A stretch of DNA of 64,000 nucleotides from Bubalus kerabau. Lineage: Eukaryota; Chordata; Mammalia; Artiodactyla; Bovidae. The stretch lies in assembly GCF_029407905.1 (NCBI RefSeq), contig NC_073627.1:161825697-161889696 (forward strand). Direction: 5' to 3'. Of the stretch, positions 35,236 to 45,950 are shown in pieces (position 1 is the stretch's first letter; each line of letters opens with the position of its first letter). The notes below the pieces were generated by a model, which had not been told where the DNA came from, did not search any database, and saw nothing but the letters and a program-made list of their open reading frames with translations. A program made the translations under genes and the position numbers.

Positions 35236-36237
35236 TGTCAGTCAGTTCAGTCGCTCGGTGTCTGACCCACTGCAACCCCACAGACTGCAGCACACCAGGC
35301 TTCTCTGTCCATCACCAATACCTGGAGCTTGCTCAAACTCATATCCATCGAGTTGGTGATGCCATCCAACCATCTCATCCTCTGTCGTCCCCTTCTCCTC
35401 CTGCTTTCGGTCTTCCCCAACATCAGGATCTTTTCCAATGAGTCGGTTCTTCGCGTCAGGTGGCCAAAGTATTGGAGCTTCATCATCAGTCTTTCCAATG
35501 AATATTCAGGACTGATTTGTTTTAGAATTGGCTGGTTGGATCTCCTTGCAGTCCACGGGGCTCTCAAGAGTTTTCTCCAACACCACAGTTCAGAAGCATC
35601 GATTCTTTGGCCTTCAGCCTTCTTCATGGGCCAACTCTCACATCCATACATGACTACTGGAAAAACCATAGGTTTGACTAAATGAACCTTTGTCAGCAGA
35701 GTAATGTCTCTGCTTTCTAATATGCTGTCTAGGTTTGTGATAGCTTTCCTTCCAAGGAGCAAGCGTCTTTTAATTTCACCATCTGCAGTAATTTTGGAGC
35801 CCAAGAAAATAAAGACTGTCACTGTTTCCATTGTTTCCCCATTTATTTGCCATGAAGTGATGGATCTAGGAGAAAACAATGGCACCCCACTCCAGTACTC
35901 TTGCCTGGAAAATCCCATGGATGGAGGAGCCTGGTGGGCTACAGTCCATGGGGTCGCTAAGAGTCGGACACGACTGAACGACTTCACTCTCACTTTTCAC
36001 TTTCATGCACTGGAGAAGGAAATGGCAACCCACTCCAGTGTTCTTGCCTGGAGAATCCCAGAGATGGGGGAGCCTGGTGGACTGCCATCTATGGGTCGCA
36101 CAGAGTCGGACACGACTGAAGCCACTTGCAGCAGCAGCGGATGGGGCTGGATGCCATGATCTTCATTTTTTGAGTGTTGAGTTTTATGCCAGCTTTTTCA
36201 CTCTCCTCTTTCACTTTCATTAAGAGGCTCTTTAGTT
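35236..36237 (-). mobile_element. BovB LINE 3' part, interrupted by Bov-A2
   Basis: Antisense BovB from 'gtcagttcagtcgctcggtg' to 'taagaggctctttagtt', lacking 5' sequence. A Bov-A2 is inserted at about 35869-36138 in 'gaagtgatgg'. A 248-codon frame (35247-35993, minus) is read-through of Bov-A2 into BovB, not a gene. Confidence 0.88.
35869..36138 (+). repeat. Bov-A2 SINE nested in BovB
   Basis: Dimer 'aacaatggcaccccactcca' to 'gccacttgcagcagcagc'. Confidence 0.9.
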
Positions 36238-36680
36238 TCAGCCCCTGGAGGCATTTCTTATTCCCCTTTCTGTCTTTTCTCTACCATGAGGGGCCACATT
36301 TTAACAATGTGGTTTAACAACAGGCTCCTTCGCTATATTCTATACTTTTTTCCCTCATATATATATATATATATTTTAACCTATCTGTTCTTCAGTTCAC
36401 TGATCCTCTCTTCAGCTACGTCCAATTTGATGTTAAGCCCAGAGACTGGGTTCTTAAATTCAGTCACTATTATTTGAAAGTTCTAGAATCGGGTTTGATT
36501 CTCAGAAATTTTTCCTTTTGTCAAGTATATTTTTGAACTGGTGAAGTTTGCATCTGATACCTCTAGCATACCTCTGATATGCTGATACACATCTGATACC
36601 TCTGGATCGGTTTCAGTTCTTTTTCTCTTGGTCCTGTTTGTTGTTACACCCTTTTTGCTTGTTTTGGTTGCATGTTGGAC

Positions 36681-38849
36681 ATTATCTATGGAAAACCCTA
36701 GAGTTTCTGGTGATGCTGTCTTCCCCAGAGGTTCCTCTGAGGCAGACCTCTAGTGGGGACAGAGACGTCTGTTCACTCAGGGCCTGAGTGACTTGAGGCT
36801 GGGGTGTCCTTGTAAGCTGAGTCTCAGCAGCCTTCACCCACCTTCCCCCCGACCGCAGGGAGGAGCCCTCCAGCATGTCCATCTGGAAGCCTGGGATGCC
36901 TCCCATGGCCTCTTCTCGGCCAGTCCTGAGGCCCACCATCTGTCTCCCGAGCATCACGAGGTGATTGATACTCAGTGCTCAGCCGGTTTGGGCAGAGTGT
37001 TGGGTACGTTTTCTGTGCCTCCCTTTTCTTGGGGAGCTTAGTCTCTAACATCCGGACTGACTTGTCAGGCCTGAGCTCGAATTTTTGTCTTCCCAGCCCA
37101 AGGAACCATCCAGAGCTGTGTTAGCCAGTACCCTCTGCTTGACTTTTCCCCTGCCTTTTCTTCCAAGAGTCAGCTTTGTTCAGATGCCGCGAGGGAAGGA
37201 GTGGCCCTCTCAGTGTCCAGCTCCCTCACTGGGCTTTTGTTTGAAATCTTGGATTGTGGCTGCCTACGGACCTCTTTTTAAAGTGTATTTAGCTTCTCTA
37301 GCTCTTGGTAGGCTGACCCACAAGCTGCCTGTGTCTGTAACTGGAAGTGGGGAAGCCCTGGGTGTCTTCTCTCATCTGAAGCCACATGTAAAATGCACAG
37401 TAATTATATTGATCATCTTTGATACCGGGGAAAACAAGAACCAGAGGTCCATGCTTAGTACCCACGGTTGTGTTTTTGATCAGAATCCCCAGCTTCCCTG
37501 GGCTGTGTCAGTGCCACTTCAACTTGGGAAGAAGGTGGAGCAAGCGGCCCATGCGGCCTGGGGACAGAGGAGCCGGTCTGCCCTCTTCCCCTGCCCCTGA
37601 CGGCCCAGGGCAGGCCTTGTGATGACGGGCTGCTTGTGGTCCAGGAGAAGGCTGAGGAGGCAAGGGTTGCGTGAACTGTATTCTGTGACGTGGTCACATG
37701 CGTGTTTCCTTTTTCAGTTTGAAAAAATGACTGCTTTTAGTCTTCCCTCCAGTTTGACTTTAAGGTTGAAAATGAAGATTTTATTCTTAAAGTTGAGCAC
37801 AGTGATTTTACAGTCTTTTTGAAAGCAACAGTTGAGGTTTTAAAAAGACATCTCCGAGAACTCCAGCAGATAAAGCGAAAAAAAAGAGAATGTGTTCAGG
37901 GTGAACTGCGGGCGGGACCCCAAACTGTACTCTGTCCCTCCCAGAGTCTGTAATTGCTGAGATGGGTGGATAGAGGGTCCCAAGCACCCTGGGGACCGAG
38001 GTCCTCAACTAAGAGCTGAGGTCCCAGCTGAGCCAGGAGCAGTGTGGCCTGTGCCCTGGTGAGTGGAGAGCCGCGAGGCTGGGAGTGGGGCCAGGAGAGG
38101 GGGTGGGAGACTCGGGCGCGGAGGTAGGGGCAGCACCTGGCTGGGTCTGGGAGGCGCGGGCTGTCACGGCTCGAGGCAGGGACACCCCTGAACCTCCACC
38201 GTGCAGCCGCCACGGGGCAGAGCTGTCTGGCATCCCAGGGTCGAAGTTAAGAGGGCGAGTTCACAGCAGATTGACGGAACTCCTGTATCCACTGTGGGTT
38301 CATTTTAAGTGCCTGGAGCGAGGTTGGTCAAGCCCTTGCTGAGCTCGAGGGAGGGAGTCAGTCAGGGAGGACCGAGCTCAGGGTGAGAGTGAGGGGCAGC
38401 TAGCGCGGTGAGTCCTCCTCACCTGAGTGGGTTCTGGGGGCACCCTTGAGTTCAGGGGTGCCCTTTCAGTAGCCTCACTGGAGACTTGTTTGGGGGGTGA
38501 AGGAGGCAGAAGCCCACTTAGAAGACATGCTCATTCCTAGTGCTGGTGGTTTCTGAAGCAGTTTATACTATTTGGTTCGACTGTGAACCAGTATCCTTGC
38601 AGGGTTATGTTTGACGGTGGGCCTGAGCTGTGGGCATGGCTTTCCTTCTCCCACACACCACACTCCCCTGACGTCTTTTTGGCAGCCCCTCCCCCCTCTG
38701 TGCACCCCTGATGATGGGCCTGAGCCCAGCCCCCCTGTTGCCATGGAGCCCCTTGTGACTGAGTGGGTTTCAGGTTCTGGGCTCCTGGGAGACATGCTGG
38801 AGGCAGAGCCTTCGTGCCATTTCTTCTAGAGACAGCAGTGCTGATGGTC
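36681..38849. other. Unique DNA with a CpG-enriched patch
   Basis: Mostly unrecognised. The part around 38060-38275 is GC-rich with frequent CpG (gccgcgag, gggcgcgg, ggcgcggg, cagccgccacg). It could be a weak CpG island 2 kb upstream of the first liprin-like exon. An alternative promoter role is inference only. Confidence 0.35.
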
Positions 38850-38854
38850 ATAGT

Positions 38855-39030
38855 GTGAGAGCAGTGTGTGTGAGAGTGGTGTGTGAGAGCGGGGTGTGAG
38901 AGCGGTGTGTGAGAGCGGTGTGTGTGAGAGTGGTGTCTGAGAGTGGTGTCTGAGAGTGGTGAGTGTGAGAGCAGTGGTTGTAGTGTGAATAGCGGTGGCC
39001 GTAGTGTGAGATCGGTGGTGATAGCTCCAG
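38855..39030 (+). repeat. GTGTGAGAGYGGT-type minisatellite
   Basis: Degenerate tandem units of about 11-16 bp ('gtgtgagagcggt', 'gtgtctgagagtggt'). Confidence 0.8.
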
Positions 39031-39095
39031 TGCTGAGCTATCTAACCGTGAAACAGCAGTTGCCCCCGAGTGGGGGACTGCCCCCATACGCGAGG

Positions 39096-39212
39096 ATGGG
39101 TCGCAGAAGGGCCCGCCTATGGGCACTTTTCCAGCGCTGCAACCCCAAGGCAAAAGCCAAGACAAGGAAGACCTCGGCCTCGGCCCAAGTTCTGGAAGCG
39201 GAGTGGACTGAC
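39096..39212 (+). other. Candidate novel first coding exon (hypothetical)
   Basis: An ATG in good context (GCGAGGATGG) opens 39 codons (MGRRRARLWALFQ…EAEWTD) that end exactly at a phase-0 GTGAGA donor. The next liprin-like exon (40318) starts in phase 0, so the two would join in frame. The peptide is basic and matches no part of liprin-alpha that I recall. The liprin exons that normally precede are absent from this window, so a replacement start is needed if the locus is coding. It could also be chance. Confidence 0.2.
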
Positions 39213-40317
39213 GTGAGAACAGCTGGGGGCTGGGCCCGTGGGATTGTCCCTTACCCAGTGAAGCATTGGGGCTGTGTTTCATTTTGTTAGCATGGTTGTG
39301 GGCCCTGCCGGGGGTCCCTGCCAGCCAGGGCGTTTTGGTCTTCTGGGCAAGATCGACCCCAGCAGGTTGACCTTGTAAGTGGTTGTGCAGGTGCTGCGTG
39401 GAGGATGGCCGGGGGCCCCACCTTCTGAAGGGAAACGCTGGCTGGAGGAGTCACTGGGGCACGTGGATTGAGCTATAGAGTCAGTCCTTGAAGCAGAAAG
39501 GCTAAGCCCCTTATCGTCTCCCATCTTACAAAGCACAGAACAGTGTGTCCAGTATTTTAATGATGGCTACCTACTGCTTACATGTATAACATACACCCTC
39601 ATAGTTCACATGTCTACTACATGCCTCTTACAAGTGTTGGGCAGTGTTCTAGGTGCTGAATGCTCAGTGTGTAGTAGGGGATATGCAGCCCAGGATTTTT
39701 TTATGTGTGTGAAGAAAAATAGAAGAATGAAAGATGCCGTGTGGTTCAGTTTGAGCAAGTTCCCCACGTAGATGGCACCGTGTGCACGAAAATTGTGATA
39801 AAATACATAAAACATGAATTTAACCCTTTAACCAGTTTATTGAATGACTGTGTGACTTCAGTGGGGTCAGGCTAACAGATGGCTGTGGGGTGCCATCAGC
39901 CTTTTTCCCAGAGGAACACTCCAAAGCCTGGTGGCCTTGTAGATCTTCCCTTTCTTCTGCCCTGTCCCCAGTGGTTCTAGGTCACTGGTCTGTGTGTCGT
40001 TTAAGAACCTCTTTGTCCAGTTTGTTGTTAGGTTTATGTTTAGGAAAGTTTCTCAGACTTCCCTGGGTCTTGAGAAGGCAGGCTTGGATTCCAGGTTCTC
40101 CCCTGCCGCGTGCCTGCCAGATCGAGGTGGAGGCTAAAGGCTGGTCTGAGTTGTGGTGGTCTGTGTGGTCTTGGGGTCAGCGGACCCCTCTTCTCTGGAG
40201 GGGCAGGGAGACCCTCTGTGTGGAGGCTGGAGAGACTTGACAGGGTCAGTCTTCAGTCTCGCTCTCTTTTTAATTTGTGTTTGCATTTAGTTACTTACTC
40301 ATTTAACTGTTTTCTAG
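39213..40317. other. Upstream flank of the liprin-like exons
   Basis: No exon recognised. A weak MIR/L3-like patch lies at 39595-39680. Confidence 0.4.
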
Positions 40318-40419
40318 GAGTTGGCATCACCTACGGAAGAAGTCAGTGCATGCCAAGAGCAGCTTCTAGCAAGAGGAAAAGAGATTGCCGAGATGAGAGC
40401 TGAAAGGAACAACACCAGG
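40318..40419 (+). CDS. PPFIA1-like exon 1 in window (34 codons)
   Basis: Begins after 'gttttctag' and reads ELASPTEEVSACQEQL…ERNNTR, collinear with the PPFIA1 exon that starts EFAALTKEL. About 21 of 34 residues agree by eye with recalled human liprin-alpha-1. Liprin-alpha proteins are presynaptic and focal-adhesion scaffolds; this exon is in the N-terminal coiled coil. The donor reads agg|GTCAGT, and splicing after AGG restores N-N-T-R in phase 0. This is the 5'-most liprin homology found; the ancestral exons encoding the first ~100 residues are missing. Liprin assignment is firm; coding status is inferred from the intact chain of exons. Confidence 0.8.
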
Positions 40420-40649
40420 GTCAGTAGGGGGATTCTCACGTGTGGACAGTTGCCCCACGGGGGTCACCACTGGGTTCCGTGTTGCTGTCTTTAAACTCTG
40501 TCTGGTTTTCAAGTCATTTTTCACATCTTCCCACTGAGCAGACCGGGGGGATCAGATCGGGGTTCTCATACTTTGCTTCAAATTGATGATGAGAGCTAAT
40601 ATAATTTTAGTACATTTGAGGGGGGAGTTCTCTTAACTTACATTTTTGT

Positions 40650-40757
40650 CCATGCTACAGTGTGTGTGAGGTCTTAGTTCCCCGACCAGGGATTAAAACT
40701 CAGGACCCCTGCAGAAGTGTGGAGTCTTAACTACTAGGCCACTGGGGAAGTCCACTC
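40650..40757 (-). repeat. CHR-type SINE
   Basis: Antisense 'ttagttccccgaccagggat' to 'ggccactggggaagtccac', within the first liprin-like intron. Confidence 0.75.
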
Positions 40758-40889
40758 TAACTTTCGACTGAACTGGCGGGATTGCGACTTGCCTTAGCAT
40801 GGTTTCGGTGTTAGCATGAGGCTGAGAGGAGTTATCGGCCCTGAATTCAAGTATGAGGTTGAAGGTGTTCCTTTGGCCCCGCCCTGCAG

Positions 40890-41054
40890 CTGCTGCTGGA
40901 GCACCTGGAATGCCTGGTTTCACGCTATGTGCCGTCCCTCCGGATGAAGATGGGCAAGCAGAAGGCGCAGTCCCCGGCCGGCATGAGAAGCAAGGTGGAG
41001 GTGCTCACGGCCCTGAAATCACTGTTTGAGTACCACAAGGCCCTGGACGAGAAG
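40890..41054 (+). CDS. PPFIA1-like exon 2 (55 codons)
   Basis: Acceptor 'gccctgcag', then LLLEHLECLVSR, the hallmark liprin-alpha coiled-coil block, ending KSLFEYHKALDEK. Length is exactly that of the PPFIA1 exon. About 13 of 55 residues differ, clustered in 'YVPSLRMKMGKQK' (ancestral HERSLRMTVVKRQ). The donor GTACCC is weak after the GT. Phase 0 at both ends. No stop or indel. Confidence 0.83.
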
Positions 41055-41217
41055 GTACCCGCCACCCGGCCGTCCTGGATTTGGACACTTGCTGCCTTGT
41101 TAGGTGGATGATGCATGTATTTATGTAACTGGTTGACTTTTGAGCTTCTTGAATTCTTGTAAATACATTTTTTCTGTAAGAAGTCAGAATGTTATATGGT
41201 AAAGTGTTGTCTGTGTA

Positions 41218-41416
41218 CATGCTCAGTCATGTCCAAGTCTTTGCGACCCTGTGGACTGTAGCCCACCATGCTCCTCTCTCCCTGGGACTTCCCAGGCAAG
41301 AATACTGGAGTGGGTGGCCATCTTCTACTCCAGGGGATCTTCCCGACCCAAGGACAGAACCTGCCCTCTTGCATTGGCAGGCGGATTCTTTACCACTGAT
41401 CCACCTGGGAAGCCCC
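41218..41416 (-). repeat. Bov-tA SINE
   Basis: Antisense copy in intron: 'catgctcagtcatgtccaag' to 'gatccacctgggaagcccc'. Confidence 0.88.
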
Positions 41417-41704
41417 AGGTAAAAAGTATTAGTTGGCATAAATGTCTCAAGATTTATTGTATTCTGTATATCAATTTGCAATTAAAAACTAGGTAATAGG
41501 ATTATTTTAGGAACTTTTTTTTCCCTCTCTAACTTAGAATTTAAAGCTGTTAATAAGCAGATTTTCTTGACGTTAAGATCAATGAGATGTATTAAATGTC
41601 TTCTGTTACAGTAGCCGTGTTAAATTAGGGTGAGTGTACACTAAGACGTGCACTAACATATATACACACTTCAACACACAGTGACTCGGCCCCTTTTATT
41701 TCAG

Positions 41705-41777
41705 TTGAGAGCGATTACGAGGAGCACTTGAAAGGTGTAGTTTGTTAGAAGAAGAATTAGGTGCCACACATAAAGAG
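41705..41777 (+). pseudogene. Relic PPFIA1 exon, splice-dead
   Basis: After an intact 'tttatttcag', the exon encodes ERLRGALERCSLLEEEL…THKE, matching the 25-codon PPFIA1 exon (VRERLRVALERC…) at 22 of its last 23 residues. Two nucleotides are lost at its 5' end (73 instead of 75 nt), which would shift the frame. The donor is ATAAGT where GTAAGT is expected. If skipped, exons 2 and 3 (both phase 0) still join in frame. It is the only inactivated exon seen in the array. Confidence 0.85.
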
Positions 41778-42148
41778 ATAAGTTTGATCAGTCATCGTGT
41801 AATTTCCGTGAAGGGTTTGTCATTTGTATCCTTTCATTTAAAAGAAGTATGAAGGCTGTAGTGGACATCAGATGTTATTTATCTTTCTGATTGAGGACCC
41901 TCCCACTTGGGTTATTTTAATGACTAGTAACCTAGACTTGTGGCTCAGAGCTGCAGGATCTCTTAAGTACCCCCTTTGTCCAGTAGAAGACAAAATTCTG
42001 ACTCTAATCACCTGGTTCTCTTTGGGATGGATAGCATCACCATGTATTTTCTTTTTATGCTGTATTTCAGTTTTGAGTTGAGTTTTTCCAAATGGAGTTT
42101 TGCTGTCTTGACTTATTTCTTTATTCTGATTCAAACTTTTGGTTTTAG

Positions 42149-42250
42149 CTGATGATTCTTAAAGAGAAGAAAAACCCGGAAAAGATACTGATGGACGGGG
42201 TGCTTGATGTAAATCCCAAGCAAGAAAACATGCCAAGCGCCGATGGAAAG
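42149..42250 (+). CDS. PPFIA1-like exon 3 (34 codons)
   Basis: Acceptor 'ttggttttag', then LMILKEKKNPEKILMDGVLD…SADGK. It matches the PPFIA1-specific segment LMILKEQNNQKKTLTDGVLD, which distinguishes alpha-1 from alpha-2/3/4. The donor is GC (aag|GCAAGT), the best-known GC-AG context. Same length as PPFIA1; phase 0. Confidence 0.82.
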
Positions 42251-42469
42251 GCAAGTCCCCGGTCCCACTCGATCTGGTTCTCGTCTTACCATCCAGTCTG
42301 TGCAGGGCTGTTGGGACCTCTCACCAAAGCACCATGTAGTTCTGTGAGACTGTGGCAGTCGTGTGAGCTCCAGAGCACAGAAGGCAGTTTTGACCTCACC
42401 GGTTGCCCGGAAGTGCTGTGTTCCCTGCCTCCCAAAACAAGGCTGTCTAAGGCTTCCTTTCCCCCTTAG

Positions 42470-42691
42470 AGAACCCGCGACGGCTCTCTGGCTCGGGTGA
42501 TCCAGCTCCAGGAAATCATAAACAACCAATTGCGGGAGAGCCAGAGGAAGGAGCTCCTGAGCCAGATGAAGGAGCTTCTGGCAGCCCTCTCTGCCCAGGT
42601 GACAGAGATGGAGGAGGACCTGGACACGGCCAGGAAGGACCTCCTCAAGTCCGAGGAAGTAAACGTGAAACTAGAGCGGGACCTCCGCGAA
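42470..42691 (+). CDS. PPFIA1-like exon 4 (74 codons)
   Basis: Acceptor 'cccccttag', donor gaa|GTGAGT. Reads RTRDGSLARVIQLQEII…EEDLDTARKDLLKSEE…DLRE, a heptad-rich coiled coil. Relative to PPFIA1, about 6 codons are missing after DGSL. About 6 extra codons (around LRESQRKELL) precede SQMKE, so total length is unchanged at 74 codons. Both changes keep the frame. A long antisense frame here (42466-43065 minus) is a shadow. Confidence 0.85.
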
Positions 42692-42964
42692 GTGAGTGAC
42701 GGTGGACGTGTCTGTTGTCCTGAGGTGGAATGTGGGTCCCTCGTTCTCCCGGTGGTCTCAGCCTGGGGATGGCTGCGTGAGCAAGAGCAGAGCTCTGGCG
42801 AGACCGCAACTGGCTGCCTCCCCACCTCTGCGTCGAGGTCTCGGGGTAGAAGAGGCCTGGTCCAGGCGGTCCGTTGGCAGTGGACCAACATAAGGGTAGC
42901 CCTAGCGCTGTGCTGCACCCTGGGTGTGGGCTGCTCATTTCTACAAGTTCTAGGGGGCCTAGTG

Positions 42965-43270
42965 TGTTCCTTTTTAAAAAGTTCATTCATCCATTCATTC
43001 ATTGATTTGAGTATAGTTGCTTTACACTGCTGTGTCAATTTCTGCTGTACAGCAAAGTGAATCAATCATAAATATACACATATATATACACACACACACA
43101 CATCTCCTTTTTTAGATTTCCTACCCATTAACTTCACCACAGAGCACTGAGTAGAGTTCCCTGTGCTGTACAGTAGGTCCTTACTCATTGTTGACTTTAT
43201 GCATAGTATCAGTAGTGTATATGTGTCAACCCCAGTCTCCCAGTTCATCCCCCTACCTGCCTGTTGAATG
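42965..43270 (-). repeat. L1 3' UTR fragment with (TA)n(CA)n
   Basis: Antisense ruminant L1 3' end: 'gagtatagttgctttacact', 'ctgtacagcaaagtgaatca', then a TATATACACACA simple repeat about 43078-43102. Confidence 0.8.
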
Positions 43271-44600
43271 TATTCCCGATGATGCTGAAATTTCCTTCTG
43301 ATTCACTCAGGCGAGCCTGGTGACGTCTGTGGAGCCCGTTCTCTCGGAGAGATGGGAGCATGCTGTGTGGGCTCTGCTGAGGCAGCTTGCCTGGCCATCT
43401 TCTCTAGTTTCTGAGGTTCCGCTCCTTGAAGGGATGTGTGACAGTGACACGGCGGTCAGACAAGACGAGTGGCATTTGCTCACCCTCAGATCCTCAGGCC
43501 CGTGCTGTGTAACCATGTAGAATCATGATGCTTCTGGTGGTCATGTCTGCGGGTATCATGATTTATGAGAAACTACCTAACAGTGATTGTGAAAACAGAA
43601 GAGTGTTGGGGGCTCAGGCCTCCTCCTCAGCTTTCCTTTGTACACAGGCAGACAGCCCACCCTGCCCCACCCCTCCACCGTGAGACCGTCTCAGAGAGAA
43701 CCCCTCCAACATGTTTTCCAGCAGGTGGACTTGTTTAGTAGCTTGGTGTGAGTAATTCTGTGTGAGAACTCAAAACAGAAATATTTGCACATCTTTGTAT
43801 AACCTGTTCACATTACTCTTTGGCAATAGGAGGAGATTAGGTGGCAGAGTTTAATATGTAGAGAATTCTGGAAAAAGCGTTTTTAGAACCTTTCACTTTT
43901 AATGTCAGGACTACATTGGTTACTTAGTGACTACGGAGGGACCTGAAATGGAGTTTGAGCTGGCGGACAGGAGCTGCACCGGCAGCAAGTTCTGGTCCTG
44001 GTGTGAGCGTTTCACACATGTGGTGTAACTCTGCTTTAGAAGAACTAGGCTTGAGAAGGCTGCTTCCAGTTGTGTTACACTTTGACTTGTGTTTCCACTC
44101 ATTGATATTCTTACTTTAATTTTGAGGAAATTGCATGAGATTTTTCCAACTTTACCTGAGGAAATGAACCTCAGAGCTCCCTGTTGGATCTGTTGAAGGT
44201 CCCTCCCTGTTCTGGGTCAAGCACGCCTGTATGGTGTAGGAGACAGAGGTCCTCGTTTCATGCCAGATCCCTTCCCTCCTGGAATTCTTGCAATGACAGG
44301 GTAGTTTAGTGTACTTTTTGTTTGCTGTTTGGGTTTATTATGTAGAAAAGAAGCTTGGTAAATCGAGTGGCCAGACAGACATTAAGACAGATGGGTGCCA
44401 TTGTGGCAAATGTGACATTTGAGGTACGCGCGATTTTGCTCACGTCTAAGAAAACTGCCATGTCTAGGAGTTTACTTTTGAGGATGCTAATTTTGTGTTT
44501 GATTTGAAACTTAGGATTTAGTCCAGCTTTTTTACTCTTAAGTGTGCTGGAGTATTCCATGATAATGACTTACTTTTCTCCTCTGTAATGCCCGGTGTAG
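43271..44600. other. Intron, unique DNA
   Basis: No additional exon or repeat recognised between liprin-like exons 4 and 5. Confidence 0.45.
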
Positions 44601-44747
44601 GCCATGGCCCAGAAGGAGGACATGGAGAAGAGAATCACTACACTTGAGAAACGCTACCTTGCCGCACAGCGCAAAGCCTCCTCTGTGCATGACCTTGATG
44701 ATAAACCTGAAAATGAAATCACAAATAAGGATTCTCTGCATCGACAG
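44601..44747 (+). CDS. PPFIA1-like exon 5 (49 codons)
   Basis: Acceptor 'cccggtgtag' (pyrimidine-poor), donor cag|GTAATG. Reads AMAQKEDMEKRITTLEKRYL…DLDDKPENEITNKDSLHRQ. It differs from liprin-alpha-1 at only about 7 of 49 sites; one is an L-to-P change in the coiled coil (DKPENE). Phase 0, same length as parent. Confidence 0.86.
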
Positions 44748-45942
44748 GTAATGGCCTTTACTGACCTGTGTCTGACTTTTATAGTAGTGAATACTGAGGA
44801 AGGAAGGTAAAGACCTTTTCATGTGACTCCCATGTTGGAAATCAAGTCCCAGTGTAAAGTTCTTATGACCTGAAAATACTGTGCTCGAAAGTGTGGATGT
44901 ACATCATGATAAATCAACTGTACTGAAAAGAAATACAATGTTTAAAAACTGAGGGTGACTGCAACTTACAGGTTTGAATGGTTTGGGATTTGGTTTAACC
45001 ATTTTGTGGAATTCCACTCCTGACTCTTTTGTTTTACTTGACTTGAATCTGTTGGCTTGTTAGCATTTTTCCTGAAAGAGCAGAGAGCAGCAGGGAACTT
45101 CAGGGCAGCTGGCTGCCTGTTGGGAACTGGGGTCTCTGTGACAAAAGGCAGGGTTAGAGCTCCAGTCTGATTAGGGTGTGTACTTCCTATGGTTTGGTGA
45201 GCTTTACTCGCTCCTGTTCCCGTGTGGTCTCAGATAATCAGGACTTACCCAGGAAAACCAAATCTGGCTTCTCCAAAACAAAGTGAGTCAGTCTGGTGTG
45301 TGTGACAAAGTGTATCATTGGCCCCACCACAAAAATAAAATCCTAGAAAGCCATTGAAATTTATGATGCGAAATGCTAATTAAGAGCATTACGATATACA
45401 AAATAATGGCTGTAAAAGGCAGATAAGAAAATACTATGTACCATATGCTGTTGTTTTCTGAGGGTTTTAAAGCATATCATATTGTTTATGTGTGTACATA
45501 GAGTAATACCCACACAGAAAGCATAAGAAAACTGCTTAGAAGCAAATGCTAACCTCTCAGGAACCCGAGCGTATAGATAACTTAATTTTTTTTCTTTTTC
45601 AAACAAGAATCTAAATGTTCTACATTGAAAGTTTTTCAGAGTAAGAAGATCTGTTAAAAGAATAATCGTGCATTTACAAATATTAGTTGACTGGCATTTC
45701 ACCAGGCACACTCTGATCAGGTCTGTATTTCAGAGAAGATGAAAGCCGTGTTGTGGCTTACAAGCCCGTGGCCATCTGCGGTCGGTAGGGTTCCCTTCAA
45801 ATGATGATTCTGGTGATGTTTTAAGAAGGGTCAGTACTGAACCCTTATTCCCTTAACTTGTCAATAAGAATGAATATGCTTCTACAGAAAACTGATCTTC
45901 TTTAATATATAAGAACTTTTTTTTTTTTAAAGACTTCTTTGT
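44748..45942. other. Intron 5, proximal part
   Basis: Unique, AT-rich. A 111-codon minus frame (45376-45711) shows no homology. Confidence 0.45.
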
Positions 45943-45950
45943 GGACGTTT
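45943..45950. repeat. BovB target-site duplication, left
   Basis: GGACGTTT, repeated at 48987-48994. Confidence 0.75.

Larger units (their letters stand above)
32640..36680 (-). repeat. Ancient L1-like block, antisense, interrupted
   Basis: AT-rich antisense L1-type sequence ('gagccaacttttggctttgt' near 33003; 'cttcagttcactgatcctct' near 36390). It is interrupted by another old repeat (33395-33690) and by a BovB/Bov-A2 nest (35236-36237). Boundaries are approximate and parts may be unique DNA. Confidence 0.45.

Noticed and set aside
35247..35993. 248-codon minus-strand frame with RT-like C-terminus
   Set aside because: It is Bov-A2 sequence reading into a BovB 3' fragment, a repeat artefact.
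42466..43065. 199-codon minus-strand frame
   Set aside because: Antisense shadow of liprin-like exon 4 continuing into the intron.
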